From Lachnospiraceae bacterium (GTDB lineage: Bacteria > Bacillota > Clostridia > Lachnospirales > Lachnospiraceae): a stretch of 64,000 bases of DNA. A program made the translations under genes and the position numbers. This document shows positions 26,180 to 34,834 of the stretch, piece by piece. The notes under the pieces are model-generated. The model made no database searches. It had not been told where the DNA came from and saw nothing but the letters and a program-made list of their open reading frames with translations. The stretch spans positions 1-64,000 of the forward strand of contig JAHYZZ010000010.1 in NCBI GenBank assembly GCA_019424135.1, given 5' to 3'. Positions within the stretch are counted from its first letter, which is position 1. Each line of letters begins with the position of its first letter.

Positions 26180-26659
26180 ATGCAAAGAACAAAAATATTA
26201 TCAATTTTAACTGTGTCTATGATGCTGGTATCTTCGGTTGCCACTTATGCAATCTGGGATACGGTAACCACTGACAGCAGAGGAAATACAGTTACCATGC
26301 GTAATCCGGTTACGGTATCTGACAGTACATCTGAACAAAATATATCGGCTGATGCGAATACCTTAAATCCATCTATGGTAACGGCGTCTGGTACGGTGAA
26401 GTTTGATGTGGATAATGAGGACGGTATCGCAAAAAAACTGACCTTGCTGGAGTCCATCGAAGCTTCAGAAAAACTGGAAGAAACCACCGACTATTCCATT
26501 GTATTTTCGGGAGACGGGGTGTCAGGAAAAACAGACAGCAGTGTGACCGATGGAATGGAGGAATACAATTATACCATTACGTTTACAGAAAGTGGACTTG
26601 AGAAAATGAAAAAGAATTCTAATACATGTACAGTGAAAGTAACAGCGACATTAAGCTAA
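26180..26659 (+). CDS. Secreted TasA/camelysin-like protein
   Basis: A 159-residue exported protein. The signal peptide (about 1-24, ILTVSMMLVSSVATYAIW) has the pattern of SipW substrates, in which TYA is followed by an aromatic start of the mature chain. The rest is a beta-rich, Ser/Thr-rich domain (SGTVKFDVDNEDG, EYNYTITFTESGLEKMKK, TCTVKVTATLS). TasA and CalY-type proteins form matrix fibres after SipW cleavage. Sequence identity to TasA is low by eye; the link rests on the signal peptide and the SipW gene 19 bp downstream. An AAGGAGG lies 8 bp before the ATG. Confidence 0.6.
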   Translation: MQRTKILSILTVSMMLVSSVATYAIWDTVTTDSRGNTVTMRNPVTVSDSTSEQNISADANTLNPSMVTASGTVKFDVDNEDGIAKKLTLLESIEASEKLEETTDYSIVFSGDGVSGKTDSSVTDGMEEYNYTITFTESGLEKMKKNSNTCTVKVTATLS

Positions 26660-26678
26660 CAGAATCCTTGCTTCATTA

Positions 26679-27209
26679 ATGATGTTAAAGATATTGAGCA
26701 AGGTCAGTTTCATAGCATGTGTTGGGATATTATTAATTCTCATTTTTTGTGATATTTTTTTCCCAGATGTCCATAGAGAAATCTTTCCCTATCGGTTTTA
26801 CTATGTTCTTACAAATAGTATGGAACCGACGATCGGCACCAATTCTCTTGTGTTGGTTCAAACGTACGATGATAATATGAAGATAGAAAAGGATGATATC
26901 ATTGTGTTTTTTGCGAATCGATTTGGAGAAGAAATGGCCATCATGCACAGATTTTCACACCTGGAAAAGAGTGAAGAAGGAGAGGTTTTGTATAAAACTC
27001 ACCCGGAAGGAAGTGACTTGCTAGACATGTATGAAACAAAGCAAGAGGATATCCTTGGAGTGTATTTGTTTCATATTCCATATTTGGGAAAAATTATATT
27101 ATTCCTGAAAAGTGTGTTTGGAATATTGTGGTTGTGCCAGATGATAGTGATTCTTCTTATAAAGGAATTGGTGTCAGCCAGATGGGAAGAGAAAACGTGT
27201 ATGGGCTGA
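26679..27209 (+). CDS. sipW: SipW-type (ER-type) signal peptidase I
   Basis: A 176-residue membrane protease. An N-terminal helix (FIACVGILLILIFCDIFF) and a C-terminal helix (IILFLKSVFGILWLCQMIVI) surround the catalytic domain with the Ser in VLTNSMEPTI and a His in AIMHRF in place of the bacterial Lys. That Ser-His pattern marks the SipW/ER-type group, which processes TasA-like proteins. No clear ribosome site precedes the two ATG codons, so translation may be coupled to the gene before. A terminator follows. Confidence 0.9.
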   Translation: MMLKILSKVSFIACVGILLILIFCDIFFPDVHREIFPYRFYYVLTNSMEPTIGTNSLVLVQTYDDNMKIEKDDIIVFFANRFGEEMAIMHRFSHLEKSEEGEVLYKTHPEGSDLLDMYETKQEDILGVYLFHIPYLGKIILFLKSVFGILWLCQMIVILLIKELVSARWEEKTCMG

Positions 27210-27246
27210 CATAAGTATTGAATATTTGAAGGTGCTGATGGTTTCG

Positions 27247-27292
27247 GAACCGCTCTTTTGGACATTAGTTCATAAGAGCGGTTCTATTTTTT
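27247..27292 (+). terminator. Terminator after sipW
   Basis: An 11-bp stem GAACCGCTCTT/AAGAGCGGTTC (27247-27257 with 27274-27284), then TATTTTTT. It overlaps the end of the convergent kinase gene but has a T-run only on the plus strand. Confidence 0.9.
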
Positions 27293-28410
27293 GCCACTGG
27301 AAACTGTACGGATATGGTAGTTCCCTGTGGGGAACTGTTTGACACTGTTACACTTCCGCCATGTAGAGAAGCGATTTCCCATACCAAAGACAAACCAAGA
27401 CCCACTCCGCCGTATGCTCTGCTTCGAGATTTATCTACACGGAAGAAAGGCTGGAAAATACTCTGGCGGTATTCTTCCGGAATGCCGTAGCCTGTATCTG
27501 TAATTTGGATCTGAAGGCATTGCTCACGCACAGATATGGAAACAAGAACCTTACCTCCCGGGCGATTGTATTTGATTGCATTTTCAGTCAGATTAAATAG
27601 AAGTCGGTAAATCAAAGGATCGCTTCCTTGCATGGAACCATCACCGGTTCTGTCTAGAGAGATTCCTCGTCGATCTGCCAAAGGAGCCAGATCTGTAAAA
27701 ATTTCTTCAATCAAAGGAGCCAGGTGAATGTAGTCCGAGCGAGACACCATCTGCAGACTGTTCATTTCCAAAAGGGTCTCGGACAGCTGAGTCAGACGCT
27801 CTGTCTGTTCTTGCAGCAATTGGAGAAATTCTGCGGTTTCAGGCAGTACATCCGGATGCTCTGCGGAAAAGAGCTCCAGCTGTATCTGCATAAGAGACAG
27901 AGGGGTACGCAGCTCATGGGCCACATTGCCGGTAAATTGCTGCTGTGTTTCAAAGGCCCGGTTTAATCGTTCCAGCATTTGATTGAAGGATATACTTAGA
28001 TGGCGGAATTCCGGCAGCATATCCTCATCAATCTTCATGTTTGTAAGATTGTTTGACTGTACTTTCTCAACAAGGGCAGTAAACCGATGCAGAGGCCTGA
28101 GTGCCCGTCCACTGACAAAATAGGCAAGACCACTGCACAAGAGAGTGACTATTGCCGTAAGATACCAGTTGCTCATACAGAAATCTTGCCGGGTCTCTTG
28201 GATGAAAGTTTGCATTTGTTTTTCAGATTCAAAAAGGCTGTTGGAGCTGGACGATTCTATGCCATTGATACAGGTATCCAGAAAGTCTTCAATAGCATTC
28301 ATATAATGGATGCCTGAGGAACACAAAAGCAGTTTCATAAAAATACAGGTAATACCTATAAGCAGTGCAGTCATCAAGGTGATCCGCCACTGGAGGGAAA
28401 CTTTTTTCAT
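27265..28410 (-). CDS. Sensor histidine kinase next to the Msr operon
   Basis: A 381-residue kinase: helix near 11-30, a short outside loop of about 50 residues, a second helix near 82-100, HAMP linker, phosphoacceptor block NVAHELRTPLSLMQIQL and an ATPase domain (NLTENAIKYNRPGG, DTGYGIPEEYRQSIFQPFFR, GVGLGLSLVWEIA). The outside loop contains CSSGIHYMNAIEDFLDTCING and CMSN, so cysteines face the outside; a thiol-based signal is possible. It overlaps its partner regulator by 4 bp. Divergent from the sulfoxide-repair genes. Confidence 0.93.
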   Translation of the reverse strand: MKKVSLQWRITLMTALLIGITCIFMKLLLCSSGIHYMNAIEDFLDTCINGIESSSSNSLFESEKQMQTFIQETRQDFCMSNWYLTAIVTLLCSGLAYFVSGRALRPLHRFTALVEKVQSNNLTNMKIDEDMLPEFRHLSISFNQMLERLNRAFETQQQFTGNVAHELRTPLSLMQIQLELFSAEHPDVLPETAEFLQLLQEQTERLTQLSETLLEMNSLQMVSRSDYIHLAPLIEEIFTDLAPLADRRGISLDRTGDGSMQGSDPLIYRLLFNLTENAIKYNRPGGKVLVSISVREQCLQIQITDTGYGIPEEYRQSIFQPFFRVDKSRSRAYGGVGLGLSLVWEIASLHGGSVTVSNSSPQGTTISVQFPVAKNRTALMN

Positions 28411-29084
28411 CGCTTTGAACCTCCCATCAGATATCCTTCGCCGATGCGGTTGCGTATGGGATCATATCCCAGCGCAGCCCGCAACTTTTTGCGAAGGGCA
28501 CAAATATGAACTCGGATGGAGTTACTAAAGGTATCTACGCTGTTATCCCAGACATGTTCCAGCAGTTCTTCCTGGCTGACCGGACGTCCCTGATGAAGCA
28601 TCAAATATTCTATAATACCGGTTTCTTTCCGGGTAAGGCTCAGTGACTGGCCGTTTGCAGCTGCCACACGGGCTTTTGTATCGAAGGTCAAAGAACCGTA
28701 GGTCAAAAGAACGTCATGCTGGGTGAATTGTCGCAGAGTAAGACTGCGGATACGGGCCTCCAGCTCAGCCAGATGAAAGGGCTTAGCCAGATAGTCGTTT
28801 GCGCCGGCATCCAGACCTGCCACTTTATCGGATACTTCACTGCGTGCAGAAAGGATCAGTACCCGGGTTTCCCGGTCTGTTTTTCTCAGGGTTTGAAGCA
28901 GGCTCATACCGTCCAGTCCGGGAAGATTTAAGTCCAAAAGAACCAGATCATATGGGGTCGTATGTAGCAGCTCCAAAGCTTGTTTGCCGTTATAGCAGTA
29001 GTCCACGCTGTAGGCAAGGCGCTTCAGACTGCGGACAATGGTATCGCACAGGGCGCGTTCATCTTCAATGACTAAAAGATGCAT
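28407..29084 (-). CDS. OmpR-family response regulator next to the Msr operon
   Basis: A 225-residue regulator with receiver residues in MHLLVIEDERALCD, VLLDLNLPGLDG (phospho-Asp) and DYLAKPF, and a winged helix ending in NSIRVHICALRKKLRAALG. It is divergent from the CD1871A operon across a 142-bp region with repeats, and likely controls it. AAGGAGG lies upstream of the start. Confidence 0.93.
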   Translation of the reverse strand: MHLLVIEDERALCDTIVRSLKRLAYSVDYCYNGKQALELLHTTPYDLVLLDLNLPGLDGMSLLQTLRKTDRETRVLILSARSEVSDKVAGLDAGANDYLAKPFHLAELEARIRSLTLRQFTQHDVLLTYGSLTFDTKARVAAANGQSLSLTRKETGIIEYLMLHQGRPVSQEELLEHVWDNSVDTFSNSIRVHICALRKKLRAALGYDPIRNRIGEGYLMGGSKR

Positions 29085-29147
29085 GACAGATCCTCCTTTT
29101 TTGTGCTTTATCTGGTATATTAATTATAGCAGAAGAGGATAAGTTTT

Positions 29148-29197
29148 TTGTTAAATTCCTGGTTTTAACAAGAATTTTAACTTTTATGTGGTATGAT
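29148..29197 (+). promoter_or_regulatory. Repeats and extended -10 promoter of the Msr operon
   Basis: TTGTTAAA and TTTAACAA (29148-29155 with 29164-29171) form a dyad. TTTTAAC recurs at 29163-29169 and 29175-29181, 12 bp apart, as in response-regulator direct repeats. They lie just upstream of TGGTATGAT (29189-29197), an extended -10 with no good -35, fitting activation by the divergent regulator. Confidence 0.5.
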
Positions 29198-29226
29198 GAC
29201 ATCAGGAACAGAGAAGGAGGATATGT

Positions 29227-29373
29227 GTGAAAGGAAAAAGAGTACAGGTGTTTCGAGGCATTCTGTTGATTGGGGGAGTTTTCATGATCGGGATGGGCAT
29301 ATGGCGTGGAGAGATGGACATGGTATGGAGTAAGGCAGTAAATCTATGTTTGGAGTGTGTTGGAATTGGGTAA
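29227..29373 (+). CDS. CD1871A-family CxxC small membrane protein
   Basis: A 48-residue protein with GTG start, 6 bp after AAGGAGG. One membrane helix (ILLIGGVFMIGMGIW) is followed by a C-terminal tail KAVNLCLECVGIG with a CxxC. This matches the CD1871A family, named from Clostridioides difficile and found next to 4Fe-4S membrane proteins. The CxxC near the membrane suggests a thiol relay or cluster ligand. Its end overlaps the next gene by 17 bp, so the two are made together. Confidence 0.85.
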   Translation: MKGKRVQVFRGILLIGGVFMIGMGIWRGEMDMVWSKAVNLCLECVGIG

Positions 29374-30304
29374 AATATGGCAGAGCGTGAGCCGATTTCT
29401 GATTCGATTTCGAGGGGGAATTCAGGCAGCAGCGACACTGGCGGCAAATCTACATCTGCCCAATCTTTTTACAGGAAGTCTGTATCGTGGAGAGGGGAAA
29501 AAACTGTGTGTGCCCGGACTGAATTGTTATTCCTGTCCTGCAGCGTCCGGGGCCTGCCCCATCGGGGCAATTCAGGCAGTGACAGGATCTTCAAAGTTTC
29601 ATGTTTCCTACTATGTTACGGGGGTTCTGATTTTGATGGGAGTCATCCTGGGGCGTTTTATATGCGGTTTCCTCTGTCCTTTTGGGTGGTTTCAGGAATT
29701 TCTTTACAAAATACCCACATATAAATTTTCCACCAGAAGATTGTCATATTTGTCATATCTGAAATATATGGTTTTATTGTTTGCGGTATTTTTGCTTCCA
29801 GCGCTGGCAGTCAATGACGTGGGGATGGGAGATCCGTTTTTTTGTAAATATCTCTGTCCCCAGGGAGTGTTAGAGGGAGCCATTCCTATGGCGTTTACGA
29901 ATTTGAGTATCCGTGATGCATTAGGACAGCTGTTCGCATGGAAAGCTGGTATCCTGATAGGGGTTATCATTATGAGCGTTTTGTTTTTTCGCCCGTTCTG
30001 CAAGTGGTTTTGCCCTTTGGGAGCGTTTTATGCCCTGTTTAACCGATTATCTTTGTTTCATATGAGGGTAGACAAAGAAAAATGCATTTCCTGCGGAAAG
30101 TGTACCAGAGCCTGTAAAATGGATGTGGATGTGATGCGGACACCCAACCATACGGAATGTATACGGTGTGGAATGTGTATTCAGGCATGTCCTACCGGAG
30201 CTGTCTGCTACAGCTGGGGGACCAAACAGGAAAGAGATGAGGAGCCACTACTTAGGCGCTCTGGGCGGTTGAGTCAGTCTTTATTTAAAAGAAAGGATCA
30301 ATAA
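29357..30304 (+). CDS. NapH/YccM-like 4Fe-4S membrane protein
   Basis: A 315-residue polyferredoxin. About four to five helices are mixed with cysteine motifs CGFLCPFG, CKYLCPQG and CKWFCPLG at the membrane, and the C-terminus has two ferredoxin clusters (CISCGKCTRACKMD and CIRCGMCIQACPTG). A further Cys group CYSCPAASGACP lies near residue 60. Proteins like this move electrons from cytosolic ferredoxin or quinol to the outside. The start GTG at 29357 lies inside the CD1871A gene. In this operon it would feed the TlpA thiol protein and MsrAB, by context. Confidence 0.88.
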   Translation: MLELGKIWQSVSRFLIRFRGGIQAAATLAANLHLPNLFTGSLYRGEGKKLCVPGLNCYSCPAASGACPIGAIQAVTGSSKFHVSYYVTGVLILMGVILGRFICGFLCPFGWFQEFLYKIPTYKFSTRRLSYLSYLKYMVLLFAVFLLPALAVNDVGMGDPFFCKYLCPQGVLEGAIPMAFTNLSIRDALGQLFAWKAGILIGVIIMSVLFFRPFCKWFCPLGAFYALFNRLSLFHMRVDKEKCISCGKCTRACKMDVDVMRTPNHTECIRCGMCIQACPTGAVCYSWGTKQERDEEPLLRRSGRLSQSLFKRKDQ

Positions 30305-30305
30305 G

Positions 30306-30878
30306 ATGATGAAAGTAAAAAAAAGTATGGTAGTGTGTATGGCGATGGTGATCATGTTGTCTTTGACAGCATGTGGAGCAAAGGATAGGAAAAGCGAGGA
30401 GATGGAGAAGATGGATATGTTTCCTGCTTTTGACGGAAAGGATCTGGAAGGCAATGAGATAAACAGTAAGGAACTATTTTCAGGCAATGCAGTTACAGTT
30501 GTGAATTTCTGGTTTACGACCTGCGGACCGTGTGTAGGTGAACTGACGGAATTGGACACGTTAAATAAAGAACTGGAAGAAAAGGGGGGCATGGTCATTG
30601 GAATCAATGCTTTTACTTTGGGAGGCGATGAAACAGAAATTTCGGAAGCTAAGAAATTGTTAGAAGAAAAGGACGTGTCTTACCAGAATGTATATTTTGA
30701 TAAAGATAGCGAGGCTGGAAGCTTTGCACAGGGAATCGAGGCATTTCCCACAACTTATGTGATAGACCGTAATGGAAATATTGTAGGGGAACCGATTGTT
30801 GGAGCTGTGACGGCAGAGACACAGATGGATACGCTTAAGAAAATGATTGATGAGACCATGGAACAAGATATGAAATAG
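30306..30878 (+). CDS. TlpA-like thioredoxin-fold lipoprotein
   Basis: A 190-residue lipoprotein with the lipobox LTAC (Cys23) and a thioredoxin domain with the CxxC at 73-76 (NFWFTTCGPCVGEL) and the cis-Pro in EAFPTTYVID. It would act on the outer face of the membrane as thiol reductant. It starts right after the polyferredoxin stop and stands before MsrAB, as Etrx1 stands with MsrAB2 in pneumococcus. Confidence 0.9.
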   Translation: MMKVKKSMVVCMAMVIMLSLTACGAKDRKSEEMEKMDMFPAFDGKDLEGNEINSKELFSGNAVTVVNFWFTTCGPCVGELTELDTLNKELEEKGGMVIGINAFTLGGDETEISEAKKLLEEKDVSYQNVYFDKDSEAGSFAQGIEAFPTTYVIDRNGNIVGEPIVGAVTAETQMDTLKKMIDETMEQDMK

Positions 30879-30911
30879 ATATAAGAGATACAAAAGCAGG
30901 AGGTTTGCGAC

Positions 30912-32039
30912 ATGCTTCGAAAGCTCATAGCAGTCCTGTCGGTTTCTGTGCTGTGTCTTGGAGGCTGCTCGGTTTATCGTACCCGCGAATCCTCACAGCA
31001 AGAAGAGACAGCAGGAAATTCAGAAAAAACAAACGGGCAGACATCCGATATGTCCGGTAAGGAGAGTGGGTATATGGATACGACAGAGAATGTGATTTAT
31101 TTGGCAGGTGGATGCTTCTGGGGAATGGAAGCTCTCATGCAGTCGATTCCCGGAGTTACAGAGGTGCAAAGTGGCTATGCAAATGGCAGTGGTGAGGCAG
31201 AAGCTAATTATGCAGACGTGTGCACCGGAGATACCGGTTTTCGGGAAACTGTTCGGGTAGCATATGATCCACAGAAGGTGAGTCTGGATGCCCTTCTTCT
31301 GGCTTACTTTTACGTGATAGATCCTACGGTAAAAAATCAACAGGGAAACGACAAGGGGACACAGTATCAAACCGGTGTCTACTATACCAATGACAAGGCA
31401 AAAGAAACAGTGGAACGGATTGCAAAACTGGAACGGGATCGGAGGGAAAAATTTTTTGTTGAGATTGGTCCTTTGAAAAATTTTTATCTGGCTGAAGAAT
31501 ATCATCAAGATTATCTGGAAAAGAATCCAATGGGTTATTGCCATATTCCCAAGGATGAAATAGAATTATTTTCCAATCTTCATATTGATCCGGGAGATTA
31601 CCAGAAGCCGGCACAGGAGTCTATTCGGGACAAACTGACAAAAGAGCAGTATCGCGTTACCCAGGAGAGCGGTACAGAGCGTCCGTTTGAGAATGAGTTC
31701 TGGGATCAGTTTGAAAAGGGAATTTATGTAGACGTAGTGACAGGAGAACCTCTTTTTTCCTCTACGGATAAGTTTGAAAGTGGATGCGGGTGGCCTGCTT
31801 TTTCTAAGCCTATTGAAGGACCGGCAGTGGAGGAGTTCCCTGATGATAGTCATGGCATGCATCGCGTGGAAGTGCGCAGCCGGGCGGGAAATTCCCATCT
31901 CGGGCATGTTTTTTCAGACGACCCGGAGTCCCCGAATGGCGTCAGATACTGCATTAACAGTGCTTCGCTTCGATTTGTGCCTTACGGGAAAATGGAAGAG
32001 GAAGGATATGGATATCTCTTGTATCTGTTTGAAAAATGA
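30912..32039 (+). CDS. msrAB: MsrA-MsrB fusion lipoprotein
   Basis: A 375-residue methionine sulfoxide reductase. The lipobox LGGC (Cys19) anchors it outside. MsrA (about 60-215) has the catalytic GGCFWGME (Cys68); MsrB (about 235-372) has SGCGWPAF and the catalytic RYCINSAS. Both S- and R-sulfoxides can thus be repaired on surface proteins. MsrB lacks the zinc CxxC pairs (the usual YxCRxCG is YVDVVTGEP here), and the Cys in SGCGWP is the likely resolving Cys. AGCAGGAGG precedes the ATG. Last gene of the operon. Confidence 0.96.
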   Translation: MLRKLIAVLSVSVLCLGGCSVYRTRESSQQEETAGNSEKTNGQTSDMSGKESGYMDTTENVIYLAGGCFWGMEALMQSIPGVTEVQSGYANGSGEAEANYADVCTGDTGFRETVRVAYDPQKVSLDALLLAYFYVIDPTVKNQQGNDKGTQYQTGVYYTNDKAKETVERIAKLERDRREKFFVEIGPLKNFYLAEEYHQDYLEKNPMGYCHIPKDEIELFSNLHIDPGDYQKPAQESIRDKLTKEQYRVTQESGTERPFENEFWDQFEKGIYVDVVTGEPLFSSTDKFESGCGWPAFSKPIEGPAVEEFPDDSHGMHRVEVRSRAGNSHLGHVFSDDPESPNGVRYCINSASLRFVPYGKMEEEGYGYLLYLFEK

Positions 32040-32057
32040 GAAATAGAATCAGAAGAT

Positions 32058-32094
32058 AAACATGCAGGATAGAGCAGAGCCTGCATGTTTTTTT
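32058..32094 (+). terminator. Terminator after msrAB
   Basis: An 11-bp stem AAACATGCAGG/CCTGCATGTTT (32058-32068 with 32080-32090) with further T. Confidence 0.93.
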
Positions 32095-32131
32095 GAGTGA
32101 AAAAATAATTTCTTTTAAAAGCTATAGTTTG

Positions 32132-32210
32132 TACAGATGTAAATATTGACATTACATCTTAAGGGTGCTAGACTGTCATAGATGTTGTAATACAAATATT
32201 TACATGTATC
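32132..32210 (+). promoter_or_regulatory. Operator-rich promoter of the MDR dehydrogenase
   Basis: TTGACA (32146-32151), 17 bp, TAGACT (32169-32174). The -35 box fills the 9-bp gap of a perfect inverted repeat AGATGTAA/TTACATCT (32135-32142 with 32152-32159). TACAGATGTA (32132-32141) fits the TACANNTGTA type of BlaI/CopY sites, and TTGTAATACAA (32185-32195) and TACATGTA (32201-32208) lie in the leader. A repressor is likely; none is encoded next to it. Confidence 0.6.
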
Positions 32211-32250
32211 TATAAAGTAAAAGGAAAAAATAGAAAGGAGACTTGCTTAG

Positions 32251-33252
32251 ATGAAAGCGGTCCAGATTAGGAAATATTCCAAAAATATTGAGACCCATCT
32301 CTGTGAAATTCCGGTACCAAAGATTGGAGATTCAGAAGTCCTTGTGAAGGTGAAAGCGGCAGCAGTGAATCCATTAGAAATTCTCATTCTTACCGGAAGT
32401 GTAAAGCTGATTCAGAATTATCCCATGCCCCTGACATTGGGAAATGAATGTTCTGGTATTGTAGAAAAGGTAGGAAGCAAGGTCAGAGATTTCCAGAAAG
32501 ACGATCGTGTCTATACACGTCTTCCCCTGAATAAAATCGGTGCATTTGCCGAATATGTTGCGGTGAATCAGAATGCACTTGCAAAAATGCCATCAGGCTA
32601 TGCATTCTCGGCAGCGGCGGCCATTCCGTTAACTGGTTTGACGGCATATCAGGGCATCGTAGAGGAGCTGGAAGCAAAACCGGGGGAGACAGTGCTTATC
32701 CCAGGTGGCTCAGGAAGTTTTGGACAGATGGCTGTGCCTATAGCAAGAGCACTGGGGCTAAGAGTCTTTGTGACCGGAAATGCACGTGCGAGAAAACGAT
32801 TCATTTCTCTTGGCGCTAGTCAGTACATGGATTATAAAAAAGAAAATTATTGGGAAAAGCTATCCGGCATTGACTATGTGATCGATACGCTGGGGGCATC
32901 GGAATTTGAACACGAGCTTTCTGTTCTGAAAAAAGGCGGCCGCCTGTTGAGTTTAAGGACAGGACCAAATAAGGCGTTTGCAGACAGAAATCACTTTTCT
33001 GGTCCCCAAAAACTATTATTTGCTCTGGCTGGAAGAAAATACGATAAAGAAGCCAGAAAGCAGGGGAAAGAGTATCGGTTTATGTTTGTACATGCTAATG
33101 GCGCCCAGTTGCAGAAAATAACAAGGATTGTGGAACAACAGCAGATCATTCCTGCTGTTGACGCTCATGTTTTTTCCTTGTCTCAGGCCAACGATGCACT
33201 ACGGCTTGTGGCAAAGGGAGCGCTCAACGGGAAAGTCATCATTCGGTTGTAA
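32251..33252 (+). CDS. Zinc-independent MDR-family NAD(P)H oxidoreductase
   Basis: A 333-residue medium-chain dehydrogenase/reductase of the quinone-oxidoreductase type. The GroES-like N-terminal part has VKVKAAAVNPLEILILTG and LGNECSGIVEKVGSKV; the Rossmann part has VLIPGGSGSFGQMAVPIAR. The Cys/His ligands of catalytic zinc are absent. It would reduce quinones or enones with NADPH. The promoter carries several operator-like palindromes, so the gene is probably inducible, perhaps by reactive electrophiles. Confidence 0.88.
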   Translation: MKAVQIRKYSKNIETHLCEIPVPKIGDSEVLVKVKAAAVNPLEILILTGSVKLIQNYPMPLTLGNECSGIVEKVGSKVRDFQKDDRVYTRLPLNKIGAFAEYVAVNQNALAKMPSGYAFSAAAAIPLTGLTAYQGIVEELEAKPGETVLIPGGSGSFGQMAVPIARALGLRVFVTGNARARKRFISLGASQYMDYKKENYWEKLSGIDYVIDTLGASEFEHELSVLKKGGRLLSLRTGPNKAFADRNHFSGPQKLLFALAGRKYDKEARKQGKEYRFMFVHANGAQLQKITRIVEQQQIIPAVDAHVFSLSQANDALRLVAKGALNGKVIIRL

Positions 33253-33275
33253 GAAAAAGGATAAGGAAATCAGAG

Positions 33276-34028
33276 ATGCGATATAAATTACTGTGTTGTA
33301 AAATTTTAGAGCGAGAAGTTGCTCGAATATCCTGTAATTGTAAAAATGTAATTGATGTTACAATGCTCAGACAGAAATTACATGACAGACCCTCTCACCT
33401 AATGCAGGTACTTCAGGAAGAAATTGATATGATTGAGCAGGGCAGTCATCGATACTCTAATCACACAGAGCTGTCAGATTATGATGCGATTCTTTTGGGG
33501 TACGGACTTTGCTCAGAGGCGGTTGTCGGTTTGCATTCTCATAAATATATGCTTGTGATACCCAGAGTACATGATTGTGTGACCCTTCTTATGGGTGACC
33601 GGAAAAAATATATAGAATATTATCGAAAGAATGCAGGAACATTTTATTATTGGGCCGATTGTCTGGAGTTAATGGGGCTTGCCAAAGACAGCCGGTATGA
33701 GGCGAGATACTACTGGTATCTGAACCGCTATCATGGAAATGAAAAGAAAGCAAAAAAAGCACTCGAAAAAGAACGGATGCTGTTGGATAGCTATCAAAAA
33801 GCAGCGTATATTTCTTGGCCAGAGTTATCTTTCCCAGAGTATGCAAAAGAGGTACAGCAATACGCTTCCCATCGAGGCTGGAATTACGAAGAGATAGAAG
33901 GAAGTGCCCGGTACCTCTGTGATTTGTTAGATGGAAATTGGGACGAGGAAAGGTTTTTAGTTATTCCTCCCGGAGAGACAGCTGAGCCAAGTTATGATGA
34001 ACGAGTTCTTAAATTAGCTGAAAAATAA
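33276..34028 (+). CDS. DUF1638 domain-containing protein
   Basis: A 250-residue cytosolic protein with the DUF1638 core: ILLGYGLCSEAVVGLHS and LVIPRVHDCVTLLMGDRKKY. The conserved Cys and His residues (CSEA, HDC) suggest a metal site. Family members often sit with corrinoid or methyltransferase genes, but none is near here; the function is unknown. It lies 23 bp downstream of the MDR dehydrogenase gene and is probably in the same transcript. Confidence 0.85.
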   Translation: MRYKLLCCKILEREVARISCNCKNVIDVTMLRQKLHDRPSHLMQVLQEEIDMIEQGSHRYSNHTELSDYDAILLGYGLCSEAVVGLHSHKYMLVIPRVHDCVTLLMGDRKKYIEYYRKNAGTFYYWADCLELMGLAKDSRYEARYYWYLNRYHGNEKKAKKALEKERMLLDSYQKAAYISWPELSFPEYAKEVQQYASHRGWNYEEIEGSARYLCDLLDGNWDEERFLVIPPGETAEPSYDERVLKLAEK

Positions 34029-34066
34029 AATGCACAATGACTATGTTTTCGGGAAAAAGAAGATTG

Positions 34067-34095
34067 TTGACGGTATCTTATCTTTTCATTATAAT
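34067..34095 (+). promoter_or_regulatory. Promoter of the ABC-linked two-component system
   Basis: TTGACG, 17 bp, TATAAT: near-consensus. Predicted start near 34102. Confidence 0.75.
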
Positions 34096-34139
34096 TTTTA
34101 GTAATAGGTTTGTATGTCAGCTGTTTGGAAGGATCAAGC

Positions 34140-34832
34140 ATGGGAAAAGGGGAGATAATGACGGTCAGGATTGCAATCATTGAAGATGACGACGCCCTTA
34201 GAGAGGGACTGAAAGTTGCTTTTGGACTTGAAGGGTATAAAATACTGGAGGCCTGTAACGCAAAAGAAGGATGGAGAATACTGGAAGAGGGAAGCTGTGA
34301 TGTGGCAATTTTGGACTGCAGCCTTCCAGATGGGAACGGATTTGACCTGTTGCGGCGCCTGCGCAAGGTTTCAGAACTCCCAGTTTTGATGTTGACTGCC
34401 AGTCACTCGGAAATGGACGAAGTAAAGAGTCTGGAACTGGGGGTGGATGATTTTATGGGCAAACCTTTCTCATTGGCAGTCCTACAGGCAAGAGTGAGAA
34501 AACTTCTGAAAAAACAGGAGGGGACAAGACTTCTATCTTCTGGGGGTATTTCGGTAGACCTGGGAAGCGGAGAGGTCTTGAAAAAGGGAGAAAAGCTTCT
34601 TTTAAGCACTACAGAACAGCGAATTTTGGTCATGTTTCTGGAACATAAAGGGCAGATTCTTACGAAGGAACAAATTTTAGGGCGTATTTGGGATGGAAAC
34701 GAAAATTATGTGGACGAGAATACTCTGGCAGTTGCCATTCGTAGACTCAGAGTCAAGATAGAAGATGATCCCGGAGCACCTGAAAGAATTAAGACTGTTC
34801 ATGGAATGGGATATGTATGGCGGGAGAAATAA
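34140..34832 (+). CDS. OmpR-family response regulator of the ABC locus
   Basis: A 230-residue regulator: receiver (VRIAIIEDDDALREGLK, phospho-Asp in VAILDCSLPDGNG, Lys in DDFMGKPF) and winged helix (GRIWDGNENYVDENTLAVAIRRL). AAGGA 6 bp before the ATG at 34140 supports that start; an ATG at 34158 would give the more usual N-terminus but has a site only 3 bp away. It is coupled to the kinase gene and to an ABC exporter, the layout of antimicrobial-peptide response loci. Confidence 0.92.
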   Translation: MGKGEIMTVRIAIIEDDDALREGLKVAFGLEGYKILEACNAKEGWRILEEGSCDVAILDCSLPDGNGFDLLRRLRKVSELPVLMLTASHSEMDEVKSLELGVDDFMGKPFSLAVLQARVRKLLKKQEGTRLLSSGGISVDLGSGEVLKKGEKLLLSTTEQRILVMFLEHKGQILTKEQILGRIWDGNENYVDENTLAVAIRRLRVKIEDDPGAPERIKTVHGMGYVWREK

Positions 34833-34834
34833 AA

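Noticed and set aside
27247..27292. Hairpin as a terminator for the minus-strand kinase gene
   Set aside because: The T-run is on the plus strand only, and part of the stem lies inside the kinase gene's last codons.
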